This document shows positions 1 through 9,639 of a stretch of 25,861 bases of DNA, piece by piece. Origin of the DNA: Alectoria sarmentosa (taxonomy: Eukaryota; Ascomycota; Lecanoromycetes; Lecanorales; Parmeliaceae); contig WOGZ01000418.1 of assembly GCA_009733775.1 (NCBI GenBank), forward strand, positions 1 to 25,861, in the 5' to 3' direction. The notes under the pieces were generated by a model. The model made no database searches. It had not been told where the DNA came from and worked only from the letters and a program-made list of their open reading frames with translations. Position numbers and translations under genes: made by a program. Positions within the stretch are counted from its first letter, which is position 1. Each line of letters starts with the position of its first letter.

Positions 1-52
<52 letters not shown>

Positions 53-102
53 GTGATGATGATGGTGATGACGACGATGATAACGACGACGACGATGATG
101 AC
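1..102. repeat. (GAT)n trinucleotide microsatellite, degenerating to GAC/GGT/AAC
   Basis: Seventeen perfect GAT units open the window. They are followed by units with single transitions (GGT at 52 and 64, then GAC and AAC from 70). The repeat is pure at the left and impure at the right, so it probably continues beyond the window. Confidence 0.9.
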
Positions 103-126
103 GTGTTAATAAAAAGTGGACGCTGA
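1..126 (+). CDS. Possible C-terminal end of an Asp-rich protein (partial at left edge)
   Basis: Frame 1 is open from the first base to a TGA at 124-126. It reads as about 34 acidic residues (Asp with two Gly and one Asn interruptions), then a short tail V-L-I-K-S-G-R. The interruptions are mostly third-position GAT/GAC switches, which keep aspartate. That would be expected if the run is translated, but a decaying GAT microsatellite gives a similar picture. The upstream part is outside the window, so no function can be given. The alternative is a non-coding trinucleotide repeat. Confidence 0.25.
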
Positions 127-881
127 ATAAGATACTGATCTCTTTTGGTAAAAGATTGATAAAAAGACTAAAGGTGAAGGGAGAAAGCGGGTTTATATAG
201 GCTGGGAAGACTAAGGGTGAGTTGTTGGAAGAGATGGGAGCTGTATGTTTTGTGAATGGATAGTAAGGAATGTTCGAAGGAACTAGGTTTGGAAAGATGA
301 GTAGTAGTGGAGGTGGGGGAGATGAATGGATAGAGATGAATGAGTAAAGATGAATGGGTAGAGATGAATGGGTAGAGATGAATGGGTAGAGATGAATGGG
401 TAAAGATGACTGAGTAGAGAGTAATGCTCAGAAGATGAACAGGAAATTGCGCTTGTAAAAGAGATGAATGGTGTAACCAAGTACACGCAGAGTTGGATCT
501 CAAATATAAGAGAGAGAGAGCGTAATTCAAACGTGAAGAAATCGACTCGGAGAGATCTAAAGAAAACTCTGCTACTATAGGTTGAATAGCCTCATTTGTG
601 GCTCCGCCCACCTTTGGAGCTTGAAGCCCGAGGAAAGAAGCTTGCAATGAAGACGAAAACACGGGGAAGAATCTCGCGGCGGATGGATTATGCTGCTGAT
701 AAGGTAAATATGCTGTTCCAGTCTCAACATAGAGATTATTGGTGGCGGAATGACTGAGATTTTGCATGACAGTGTGGGATTGGTTGCTAGTATTAACGGA
801 TGTTGGTGAAGGACGAAGCACCGGATTTCTCACGCCAAGAGGCCCATTCCCAGTGATTTCAAGCCTGAGATCTAGTTGCAT
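127..881. other. Mostly non-coding stretch; weak minus-strand ORF 168-881
   Basis: The minus strand stays open from an ATG at 881 down to 168 (about 237 codons). The first 120 or so residues are Ser/Asn/Leu-rich without a recognisable domain. The last third is only the translation of the 14-bp minisatellite, giving repeated H-L-Y-P-F-I-like residues. The putative start lies 27 bp downstream of the stop of the secreted-protein gene on the same strand, leaving no room for a promoter. The stretch is therefore more likely 3' flank than a gene. No homologue is recognised. Confidence 0.3.
310..420. repeat. 14-bp minisatellite, about 7 copies
   Basis: The unit is close to AGAGATGAATGGGT, repeated head to tail with one- or two-base variants. 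The three central copies (about 356-402) are nearly identical, and the outer copies carry changes such as AAAGATGACTGAGT. The unit length is not a multiple of three, so the repeat is unlikely to be selected as protein. Confidence 0.8.
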
Positions 882-908
882 GGGCAGCTGCACCTCACAG
901 CCACGTCA

Positions 909-1508
909 CTACGTTTCGCAAATCTGGGCATACCCTGTCTTCAAGTCATAGGTCGGAGCACAGCTCGTGTTCCACAAATTCACACACTATGTCAAAAGCA
1001 TCAGTCTTCATGATCCACGATCTCTTCTCCGAGGAGGCTCAAATACCGTTGCTCCACCAGTCATCAGATAGCAGATCCCTTCCTTCAGCGTGTCACCGGT
1101 ATGCTTATTCGGGTCCGGGTTCGTGGTCTGTAGGAACGTGCCACACTCCTCTGGAATCGCCCCTCCCGACGGTGCCGTGCCTGGTGGATAGGGAGCACTC
1201 CAGTCCAGTTGCTCCTCGGATGAAAGAGCTCGGCTGAGCATGTACGATTGGGTTATGAGGGCAGTGGGTAACATGACGCCATAGAAGAGGGTTTGATCCT
1301 GCTCGGTGAAAACACCACTGTGGCCGCAGACGGTATCGTTGAAGACTGTGATGTTGACGCCAGCTCGGAATGGGTTGTGGCGGGTGGTGATAGACGAGCG
1401 CTCGTGTGTTGAAGACGTGCTTACGGTGCCAGCACCTGAGGCATAGAAGACTGAGAAGATGGAGAAAATCGAGATCATGATAGCCATGGCGGAGCTTAGA
1501 TTAGGCAT
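909..1508 (-). CDS. Small secreted cysteine-rich protein, one 60-bp intron (candidate effector)
   Basis: Proposed structure: complement(join(909..986,1047..1508)), 179 aa. The first ATG is at 1508; the open frame also reaches a TTG at 1520, but ATG is preferred. Residues 1-27 form a typical signal peptide with a hydrophobic I/F-rich core ending near A-S-G-A-G. Without splicing, the frame stops at 1008 after a charged R-R-R-D-R tail. Removing a GT...AG intron (987-1046, with TTGAC just before the ATAG acceptor) keeps the frame and adds 25 residues with three more cysteines. The mature protein then has six Cys (in V-C-G-H, E-C-G, I-C-Y, T-C-V, S-C-A, I-C-E), enough for three disulfides. No known domain is recognised, so the role is inferred: an apoplastic or secreted effector-like protein. 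A different splice inside exon 2 (GTATGC donor) cannot be excluded. Confidence 0.7.
987..1046 (-). other. Predicted 60-bp spliceosomal intron
   Basis: On the minus strand it begins GTATTT and ends GACATAG, with a TTGAC branch-point-like motif close to the acceptor. The 60-bp length is typical of filamentous fungi. It is divisible by three, but it contains an in-frame stop at 1008-1010, so retaining it would truncate the protein and remove three of the six cysteines. Confidence 0.65.
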
Positions 1509-1711
1509 GAGCTGAGACAATAGCCAATTGTTCGGGGATACCGATCGTAATGAGCGTCGGGAGGGAAAGAAGACAGCGATTCAGGTAGCTGTTCGGCTTC
1601 TTTTCGTAGTTGATAGGTTTTCTCGATGGAAAGTGTTCGGGGATGCAGTCGAAGGTGGGAGGGAGTTGAGAATGGATATGAAGAGTAACGCAAGAAGCAG
1701 GGACAGCGGCG

Positions 1712-1719
1712 CTTTTATA
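1712..1719 (-). promoter_or_regulatory. TATA box of the secreted-protein gene
   Basis: The minus strand reads TATAAAAG about 204 bp upstream of the ATG at 1508. A second TATA-like stretch (TTATATAG) lies at about 1730-1739. Between the box and the ATG the coding-sense strand is pyrimidine-rich (for example CTCCCTCCCACC near 1650), as is common downstream of the TATA box in strongly expressed fungal genes. Confidence 0.5.
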
Positions 1720-1739
1720 GTCACCACTGACTATATAAA

Positions 1740-2829
1740 GATGCAAGATACAGAGATATTCGCTCATGACTCATTGCTCCTGGAAACACGTTTCAAAGCT
1801 GACCACAGGGTCTTGAAGGACATTGTGATTCAAAGTTTCCAGACATCAGTACAGTGGTTGGTCGAGTTTTCCAGACGAGAGCGCTGAAATTAGATCGCGA
1901 AACTCTACTCCGGGTGATGAGGCTACTTTCAGACATTTGCTGTTGCAGATGGTGGAATCCCGCCAGTGATTGCGATGGCCCGAGGAGCTTGAAACTCGAA
2001 CGAAACTTTGGTTTTTGTTCTATATTTCTATTCTAGTTTCGAACTTGTTTGTTTCAGAGGCTTTGTAACAAAGATGGGCGTAGAATCCGGCACGGAATGG
2101 AAAATCTGCTACTGTCATATAAAAGCAATTGGATGGCAGAAGGATTGAGTGTGGATTGGCCTCTGTGAATGTAGTCTCCCACTCAAAGCCTCATTCACTT
2201 CACCAGACGCCGGCAAATCAGACGCACACGAGCTGACTAATATGCGCGCTTTTTTGTCTCTATCTCGTCTGGGCGGCGCCTTCCATCAGTTCTTCAGCTC
2301 ATCTTCACACCTGCCTTGGCTTGGTCTACGGACTTGGCAAGGCGTCCCTGCTGGATCAGCTCATCGCCAACAGTTGATGATCAGGACTTGGATCTGATCC
2401 CCTCTATCGTCTGATTTTAAAGTCTAAATTCTACGGCAGTGCTAGTCAGAAGAAATGGTTTCGTCGAATTGAGATTTCTTTCAGCTGTTCAGAGACTGAC
2501 CAAGTTTATTGCTTGTCTTATCACAGAGTAAGAGCTACCATTACCCATCTAAGACTGTGTTTACTCAGTTCCTTCTAGACACATCCCGCTCAGTTTCCGC
2601 TTTCAATCCTCTCTTGTGTTTACTTCTACAAGCAAGCATAGAAGCGGTCTCTTCATCAATAACACCAGACATCATCAACACAGATCATTAACGCACAGTC
2701 CTTGCGTATCTCACAACACCTTCCTCCCGCCGACTACGAAGGCTCGCCCTATCTACTTGACTGGTCAACTATTCCAACCCATCCACTGCCCACCCCACTC
2801 CTGCCTCTTAGAAAGGCCTCGCTCTGGTC
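1740..2829. other. Intergenic region between divergently transcribed genes
   Basis: The secreted-protein gene runs left and the Ulp1-like gene runs right, so both promoters must lie here. Short open frames exist on both strands, but none shows a domain, a signal peptide or a credible start. The last 200 bases are C/T-rich on the plus strand (for example CCTTCCTCCCGCC near 2720), which fits a fungal promoter or 5' leader for the gene at 2830. Base composition is normal and RIP damage is not evident. Confidence 0.6.
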
Positions 2830-3993
2830 ATGTCTTACCGCGGCTTCAGCTCCATCGTTTTGCGTGAGCTTATCAAGGAAATCGAGCAGCTCCAAGAAGG
2901 CATTTCTCTTGAAGACGAAGACTGGGCGGAAGCCGCGAAGAGGGAATATCATGAAGCAATCCAGCAGCAGCCGCTGGTATATCTGACGGAGAAGGATTAC
3001 GAGCTAGTGATAGAATACCTGGCTTGGTATAAGAGATGTGGCCTGGATGTTGCCGCCAGAGCTACGCAACTCGTCCGTGGCAATCACGCCGCTGATATTC
3101 TAGCGTTTTTGAAGACTAAGTACGACGGGATGGAATGGATTGATGGTTATATCTCGTACGATATCCAACACCCTTTACCTAGCAACAACGATGGGGTGCC
3201 CACGTGCTTTGAGGAATGGTTGGCCATCACTCAGGTGTGGAGGTTAACACTGGCTCTGCCAGAGACTCCTTTCCAGTTTGCCGAGTTCGGCGATTGTCCT
3301 CTCAGTCCTCTGCCAAAGGTATGGGAGGATAAGTTGGATGAGTGTATGCAAATCACAGATGCCTCGGGTATCGTCCCCGCCCCCAAAGGTTACGGGCTTT
3401 TTTTAACGAGATGCGATATCAATTCGGTTTTACCTACGTCAGATACCAACACAGATCTGTCAGGATTACTCACCGACACCCTCACAGACCGATGGTTCCG
3501 AATGCTCGTCTCATATCGAAATCAGCGCAAGCCTGGCCGCACCGTCTGTATACACCCAGAGTGTCTAGCTTTGGCTTCAGCAACGCATCAAGAAGTTGCT
3601 GAGAGGACAATGATGGTGAATGCGGACATCGACATGATACTGTTCCCGACGGTCATCACGACGCAAGGCCATTGCGTCCTCCTCGTGGCGTTTCCTCAAA
3701 AGCATGTGATTGCCGTCTACGACTCTCTGGGGTACGAATCAACGAGGACGCTGCAAAGTGCTTGGGTCAAGGGAAATAGTTCGGAGTTAGAAACGGAGCA
3801 ATGGGAGGTGAAGTGGGTCGACTGTCCACGGCAGATTGAAGGGGATGCATGTGGAGTCTTCATGTTTATCAATGCCTTGTTCCTCTGTTCGGAGAAAGAT
3901 CCTCTCGACGGGTATTCCCAAGATGATGTCTTCTTTCTCAGACGGTACATAGCGGCGGCCATCTGCATGGGAGAACTGCCAGAGAAGTTCTAG
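2830..3993 (+). CDS. Ulp1-like (peptidase family C48) cysteine protease
   Basis: Intact intronless frame of 387 codons, ATG at 2830 to TAG at 3991. The C-terminal half carries the catalytic layout of Ulp1/SENP SUMO proteases: His281 in G-H-C-V-L-L, Asp298 in V-Y-D-S-L-G, Gln335 (oxyanion hole) in C-P-R-Q and the nucleophile Cys341 in G-D-A-C-G-V-F. The Gln-to-Cys spacing of six is canonical. L-T-D-R-W-F near residue 220 sits where Ulp1 has its W-L-N-D substrate-groove motif. In this family the enzyme cleaves after the C-terminal di-Gly of SUMO or another ubiquitin-like protein. Residues 1-200 are helical and acidic, and I recognise no domain there. All catalytic residues are present, so activity is plausible. 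Whether the substrate is SUMO is an inference: such proteins also occur as fast-evolving, lineage-expanded genes in fungi. It lies only about 550 bp from the RIP-mutated block. Confidence 0.85.
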   Translation: MSYRGFSSIVLRELIKEIEQLQEGISLEDEDWAEAAKREYHEAIQQQPLVYLTEKDYELVIEYLAWYKRCGLDVAARATQLVRGNHAADILAFLKTKYDGMEWIDGYISYDIQHPLPSNNDGVPTCFEEWLAITQVWRLTLALPETPFQFAEFGDCPLSPLPKVWEDKLDECMQITDASGIVPAPKGYGLFLTRCDINSVLPTSDTNTDLSGLLTDTLTDRWFRMLVSYRNQRKPGRTVCIHPECLALASATHQEVAERTMMVNADIDMILFPTVITTQGHCVLLVAFPQKHVIAVYDSLGYESTRTLQSAWVKGNSSELETEQWEVKWVDCPRQIEGDACGVFMFINALFLCSEKDPLDGYSQDDVFFLRRYIAAAICMGELPEKF

Positions 3994-4119
3994 ATAGGGG
4001 TACGTACCGCTTTCTGGTATGGATGGTATTCAGCTCACAAAAACATGGCTTATTAGCGGTATCTGTATTTTGCACGGGTGATTCGGCAGCGCCTGAATTG
4101 AAAAGTAGTACATAGAATC

Positions 4120-4125
4120 AATAAA
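4120..4125 (+). terminator. AATAAA polyadenylation signal of the Ulp1-like gene
   Basis: An exact AATAAA lies 127 bp after the TAG stop of the protease gene, a usual 3' UTR length for fungi. Fungal poly(A) signals are loose, so the exact match is supportive but not decisive. Confidence 0.45.
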
Positions 4126-4199
4126 GCACGTTCTCTTCTCAAATCTGGTGACTACAGCTGAGCTTTGATACTTAACACACTTAGATATCTTGGTTTCAT

Positions 4200-4345
4200 A
4201 GTGTTGTGATCAATGGAATCAATATCTTGCGACGGTAGCGCGAGACTGCGACGATTCTGATCTAGATCTTTCTTATAAACGTCAATATCGATGAATGATA
4301 TCCACTCTCTTGCCAGACTTTTCTCTGTCCCGACTTTGTTACGAG
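4200..4345 (+). repeat. Outlying, almost unmutated copy of the 141-bp repeat
   Basis: The stretch from about 4225 (TTGCGACGGTAGCGCGAG) to about 4345 aligns with the units of the array at 4541-5705. Shared blocks are GCGACGATTCTGAT at about 4248 and 4741, GATCT..TTATAAA, and GTCAATATCGATGA against GTTAATATCGATGA. It keeps C and G at sites where the array has T and A, so it approximates the unit before mutation. About 195 bp of unrelated sequence separates it from the array. An open minus-strand frame (4152-4391) crosses it but shows no domain and is not taken as a gene. Confidence 0.7.
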
Positions 4346-4431
4346 CGTACCCTACATCCTTAGTAGGGCTGACTTCCCTTTGACACCACATTCCTTTGAC
4401 ACTACCCGATTGGGCTTAGCGTGGCTTGGCA

Positions 4432-4459
4432 GAGGCATCTGTTCCCATATAGATGCCTC
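4432..4459. repeat. Perfect 9-bp inverted repeat with 10-nt loop
   Basis: GAGGCATCT at 4432-4440 is mirrored by AGATGCCTC at 4451-4459, so the stretch can form a short hairpin. It lies in the last normal-composition DNA before the AT-rich block. No flanking gene explains it. It could be a protein-binding palindrome, a transposon footprint or chance. Confidence 0.5.
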
Positions 4460-4540
4460 CTTTCTATGTATATACTTCCTCCCCACTTAGTTGTCTTATT
4501 CAATACACTCATTTAACATGACTCTATGCTGATTCTAACA

Positions 4541-5705
4541 GACTTAATTGAAATTGATGAAGAAAAAAAAATTATCGTGTAAAAAATAATGAAAAAATGC
4601 GAGAATCTTCATTTTGATTTTTTTCGTAAATGTTAATATCGATGAGCGATATTCATTTTTTTGTCAAGCTTCTCTCTGTTTCGACTTAAATGAAATTAAT
4701 AAGGAAAAAGCAATTATTTCGCAGAAAATAGCGAGAAAATGCGACGATTCTGATTTAGATCTTATTATAAATATTAATATCGAAAAAGAATATTCAAATT
4801 TTTTATTAAATTTTCTATTATCTCGACTTAATTAAGATTATTAAAGAAAAGATAATTATTTCTTAATAATAACGAAAAAATGCGACGATTAAAATCTAAA
4901 TTTTATTATAAATGTTAATATCGACAAACGATATTTCATTTCTGATCAGACTTTTCTCTATCGCGATTTGATTAAAATTAATAAAAAAAAAAAAATTATT
5001 TCTCAAAAAATATTGAAAAAATATAACGATTAAGATTTAAGTTTTATTGTAAATATTAATATCGACGAGCGATATCTTATTTTTAATCAAACTTTTTTCT
5101 ATTTCGATTTAATTAAAATTAATTAAAAAAAGATAATTATTTTTTAATAATAATAAAAAAGTGCGAGAATCTTCATTTAAACTTTATTATAAATGTTAAT
5201 ATCAACGAGCGATATTTATTTTTTTGTTAAATTTTATTTTATTTTAACTTGATTGAAATTAATAAAAAAGAGATAATTATTTTTTAAAAAGTAACGAAAA
5301 AATACGAGAATCTTAATTTAAATTTTATTGTAAATGTTAATATCGATAAAAAATATTTAATTTTTTATTAAACTTTTTTCTATTTCGATTTAATTGAGAT
5401 TAATAAAAGAAAAATAATTATTTTATAATAATAATGAAAAAATACGATAATTAAGATTTAAATTTTATTATAAATGTTAATATCGATGAAAAATATTCAA
5501 TTTCTTATCAAATTTTTCTTCGTTATAATTTAATTGAAATTATTAAAAAAAAGATAATTATCTTTTAAAAAATAACGAAAAAATGTGACGATTTTAATTT
5601 AAATCTTTTTTATAAACGTTAATATCGATAAATCGTATTCGACTTTTTTATTAAACTTTTTTTTATTTTAATTTAATTGAAATTAATGAAAGAGAAAAAA
5701 AGATA
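4541..5705 (+). repeat. Tandem array, about 8 copies of a 140-142 bp unit, RIP-mutated
   Basis: The anchor AATATCG (AATATCA in one copy) recurs at 4635, 4776, 4917, 5058, 5198, 5339, 5479 and 5621, giving spacings of 141, 141, 141, 140, 141, 140 and 142 bp. Each unit also holds GAAAAAATGCGA, a T-rich block and GATTTAATTGAAATTAATAA. The leftmost units keep more C and G than the rest. The unit length is 47 codons, and the first 1.5 units stay open on the plus strand (4614-4835); later units are full of stops. I recognise no protein family in it. A satellite is the simplest reading. Confidence 0.9.
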
Positions 5706-7734
5706 ATAAATTTAAAATATAAAAATTGCGATCGATAATACGATAGAGTTAATATTAAAGAAAAAAAACATAATTTGATTTTTAAAAAGTTGTGATTTAT
5801 GTCAAAATTTAATTTTTAAGTTATTTCAATTATTTTATATTTTAAAACACTTAATTTCGTTATTATATATATTATTAATCTTAAAAATATCTTAAATTAT
5901 TTATTTATTTATTTTAAATATATGTTAATAGATTATGCGATTAATATTAACGTTATTTTAATATTATTATTTTACGTTATTATAATATTATATACGCATA
6001 TATATTATTTACAATTTCGAGTATTATCGAATTAAAATCTTTATTTTTATATTATCAAAATTTAAAATATCGATTTAACGCACTTTATTAAATTTATCGT
6101 TTAAGTTATTTATATATCAACTTAATAAATACAATTACGTCGAATAATTTATCGATATACGTATTTTATTATATAAATAAAAGTTATAAAAGTATATTTA
6201 AGAGAGATTTTTTAAGTCATTTATTTTAACAGTTTTAATTAAATAAAATAAAGTTTTTATAAATACGATCGACGTTATAACATTTATTATTAATGATTTT
6301 ATTAAATAAAAGTTTACGTTTAACGAATTCAACTATGTTTTTAAGATGATGTTTTATTTTAAAATTATTTTTCGATTTATCGACGACGACGAGTTTATAC
6401 GTTTTATAAAAGAATTTTACATTTTTAAATATATTAATTTCGAGATTATATTCGATTATTTTATATAAATTAAAACATTCGAAAAACGAATTATCGTTAT
6501 AAACGTTATTTTTACGTTTAATAAATAAATAATTTTTAACTTATTTATAATTCTCTTCAAACATTTTCAATTTTTAATTAAAATTTAAATTATCACATTT
6601 AATATAATAATTGCGAAAGCGATATATATATTTTCAAAAAAAAAAAAAAAAAAAAAAACTCAAAAATTCGACGAAGAAAAAAAGCGCAATTGTTACTTCT
6701 TTTTGCAATTTTTTTAACGAAAGCGTAAAACTTGTAATCGTTTTCGCAATTTTTTGTTTAAACGATCGTTAAATACACGCAAAAAATAAAATCGTAATAT
6801 AATAATAAAATCGTATAAAAATGAAATCGTATATAATTCATTAATTATTTAAAGTAAATGTAACCTTTTTAAATCTCGATTTATTTATCGTTATTAGTAT
6901 TATTATTATTATTATCGCTCGCGCTCGATTAATAATCGATTTTATTATTTTTTATAAATATTATCGTTAAAGTCACGTAAAAAATATAATAATTATCGTA
7001 ATAATTATTTCATTTTTTTAATCGAATTAAAATTGAAATTATTTAATAAACGATATAATATAAATTAAACGATATAATATAAATATATAATAAAACTTTT
7101 TTATTACATTTATAAATTATATCGTTATCGTTATATTATTACATAAAAAATTTAATTTTAAAAACCCTTTTGCGAGAAAGAAACGTGTAAATATTTTTAT
7201 AATTTTTAATAATAAACGATTCTCGTTCGATTAAGTTAAGAAAAGTAAAATTATAATAAAAATAAATATATATTTACTACATTTTTTATTAAAACATTTA
7301 ATTTAAAATTCGTTATAAGATTTTATATAATAATTACGTTATTATTAAAATTTAACTAATTAAAGTTTTTTAAACGAAAACGTTCTTTTTCGATAATTAA
7401 TTTTTTTTTAAATCTTTTATAACTTAATTCGTCGTTATCGAATTAATTATTTAATTTTTTATATAATATATTATCGTCGAAATTATTAATAAATAAAAAA
7501 CGATTTATAAATTTAAGAAAAGCGATATTTAATTAAATGATGCTTGTTAACGAGAATTTAACTTTTATGCGATCGAATAATTTATACTTTTATCACTTTT
7601 TTTAATTTATTTTATTATTAAAATGCGAAGATTAATAATTAACTTAATTTGATAATTAATTAAATAATTCGTAAACGACGATTGATAATGAAAAAAATAA
7701 AGAGAAAAGAAAATATTAATAAAAGATTTTAAAG
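5706..7734. other. AT-rich RIP-mutated sequence, origin not recognised
   Basis: C and G survive mainly as CpG here, as in the neighbouring retroelements, so this too was probably repeated DNA. The plus strand between about 6290 and 6500 has a codon-like texture (a run of Asp codons, CGACGACGACGAG, at about 6382). I could not match it to a family on either strand. A pure A run lies at 6636-6658. No intact gene is visible. Confidence 0.6.
6636..6658 (+). repeat. Uninterrupted A23 tract
   Basis: Twenty-three consecutive A follow ATATATATTTTC. RIP cannot create length variation, so the tract is either a replication-slippage product or the remnant of a poly(A) tail from a non-LTR element reading left to right. 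No LINE motif was recognised upstream, so the second idea is unsupported. Confidence 0.6.
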
Positions 7735-7739
7735 ATTAT

Positions 7740-7857
7740 TGTTAAAATGATTAAGTTCGTTTCACTTTTCTTATTCGATTGTCGTCGAATATAAATTTTA
7801 TAAATTTTATATTTTATATAACATTTTAATCAAATAATTTATCATTTATTTTTAATA
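7740..7857 (+). repeat. 5' LTR of the copia element (118 bp)
   Basis: It begins TGTTAAAATGATTAAGTTCG and ends TTTTAATA. It matches the 3' LTR over its whole length without gaps, with about 15 differences, 14 of them C/T or G/A. Downstream, at about 7870-7885, TAATCGATCGAGCTTCG resembles a mutated copia primer-binding site (half of initiator tRNA-Met, normally TGGTATCAGAGC). The offset from the LTR end makes that tentative. Confidence 0.75.
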
Positions 7858-9639
7858 AATTATAAATTTAATCGATCGAGCTTCGTTTAATAATTTAACA
7901 TTTATTTTATTAATATATTTTATATATATTAATTTATAAATTACTTTAAATCACGAAACTTTATTTTTATTTTATAAAAACATTTTATACGAATATATTA
8001 TTATAAAATATCGTAAAAGTTTTAAAGCGTTAAAAGACATTCGATTTATTATCATATCGACGAAATAATATCATCTCGAAGTCTCGATTTAAAACACGCC
8101 TAAACGTTAACTTTAAACGAAATTTAATTTTTATTAAAAACGTTAATTTTATCGACGACGTAATTATAAAAATTAAATTACACATTTTAATTAATAAAAA
8201 CGTTACGTTAATTTAAAAAAACAATCTTTAAATTTTTGAAATTATATTTAATTAATACATATTCTCATCGTGCGACGTATTTATTCGATTAAAAATTAAT
8301 TAATAAATGCGCCTCAATCGTTAAAAGCAATTAATTTCAAAACTTATTAAAATAATTAATTAATAACGTATCGAAATTATATCGATTATCGTTAAATTTT
8401 TTGTTTAAATCGAAACGAGCAATTCTTTTAAAATTATTAATTTTAAAATTTATTAAAAATAAATTAATTAACGATAAATCAAATTTAACGATCGTTATTT
8501 AAACTCGAATTTATTAAAATAATTAATTAATAACGTATTAAATTTATCGATCGTCGTTTAAATTTATTGCTCAAATTAAAAACGAGCATTTTTCGTTTAA
8601 ATTAATATAAATCGCGAAATTTTTTCATCTCGATACGTTAAAAAGTTAATTATTAATATAAAATTTAAAAAAATTGCTTTTTGCGATCGTAAATATATAT
8701 ATAATTTATATTAATTATTTAAAGAAAATAAATATAAGTTTTAAAACACGTTTATTCGCTTTATTTATTTTATTTTATTTAAAAAATATTTAAATTTCAA
8801 AATTATTATTAATTTCGTTTTTTTTATATTAAGTTTTTTATTATTACATTTATTATCATTATTATATTCGAAACTTTAACGTTAAAATTTATTAATGTTT
8901 TAAAAAAAATAATTAAATTAATCGATTTAATAAATTACATAATTTGAAAACGAATCGTAAAAAACGTTTTTAAGATTTTTGATTTATGAAAATAAATTAA
9001 ATCGAAAAATAAGCATTAATTTTAAATTTCATTATTTAATAATAATTATATTAATATCGAATATATAATTAACGCTTATAACGCGTGAATTAAATTAAAA
9101 AAAAATTGTTTTTTTTGAGGTTTTAAATATTTAATTCGCGCGTTTTAACGTTTTAATAATTTAATATTAAATTAATATAACGATAATTTCAACGAATGAA
9201 TTAATAAATTTCGAAAATCGTTAATAAAACTTTAAAACTTTTTCATTCAATTTAAATTGAACGAAAATTTGTTTATTTAATAATTTTATTTTAATTTAAA
9301 ATCTTTTTATAACGATTATATCAAATAATATTTTTAAAATTATATTTCGTTTAATGAAAATAAATTATATAAACATATTTTAAACGAAATTATATAACGA
9401 TCTCAAAACATTTATTACTTTAAATACATTTAAATTATATATATTTTCATTATTCATTTTTTCTTAATTTTCGTTTAAATTGCAAATTAAAACGAATATT
9501 AATTAAATTATTATATCGATATTATCAAAATCGTTAAATTATATAAAAAATGTGATATACATTATTATAACTTCGACGATTATAATATCGATAATAATAA
9601 AATTAATTCGTCGATTAATAATTTTTTTAATAATAATAA
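7858..9639 (+). pseudogene. Copia leader and degraded gag region
   Basis: By position this is the untranslated leader and gag of the copia element. No gag motif could be confirmed until the basic Lys/Arg/Asn-rich stretch that precedes the zinc knuckle from about 9640. The frame that carries the knuckle extends back to about 9360 with scattered stops. The first 500 bp include a 167-bp direct repeat (see the separate entry). The ORF at 9552-9752 is another frame of the same stretch and is not a gene. Confidence 0.45.
8344..8640 (+). repeat. Direct repeat of 167-bp period inside the copia leader
   Basis: TTATTAAAATAATTAATTAA at 8344 recurs at 8511. Each is followed by TAACGTAT, an ATCGAT or CGATCG block, a CGTTTAAAT-like block and AACGAGCA. 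A weaker third copy may precede them at about 8280. It lies upstream of recognisable gag sequence. Confidence 0.6.

Noticed and set aside
1528..1887. A 119-codon plus-strand open frame
   Set aside because: It overlaps the promoter and 5' leader of the secreted-protein gene on the other strand, has no domain, and its bases are explained by that TATA box and pyrimidine-rich leader.
2149..2867. Several plus-strand open frames of 60-94 codons upstream of the protease gene
   Set aside because: They overlap each other, lack domains and signal peptides, and fall in the likely promoter and 5' leader of the gene at 2830.
4541..5705. CRISPR-like array
   Set aside because: The repeats are contiguous 141-bp units without unique spacers, and the surroundings are fungal.
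7049..7085. 19-bp direct repeat ACGATATAATATAAATTAA
   Set aside because: Only two copies in very AT-rich DNA; too likely by chance to deserve a feature.
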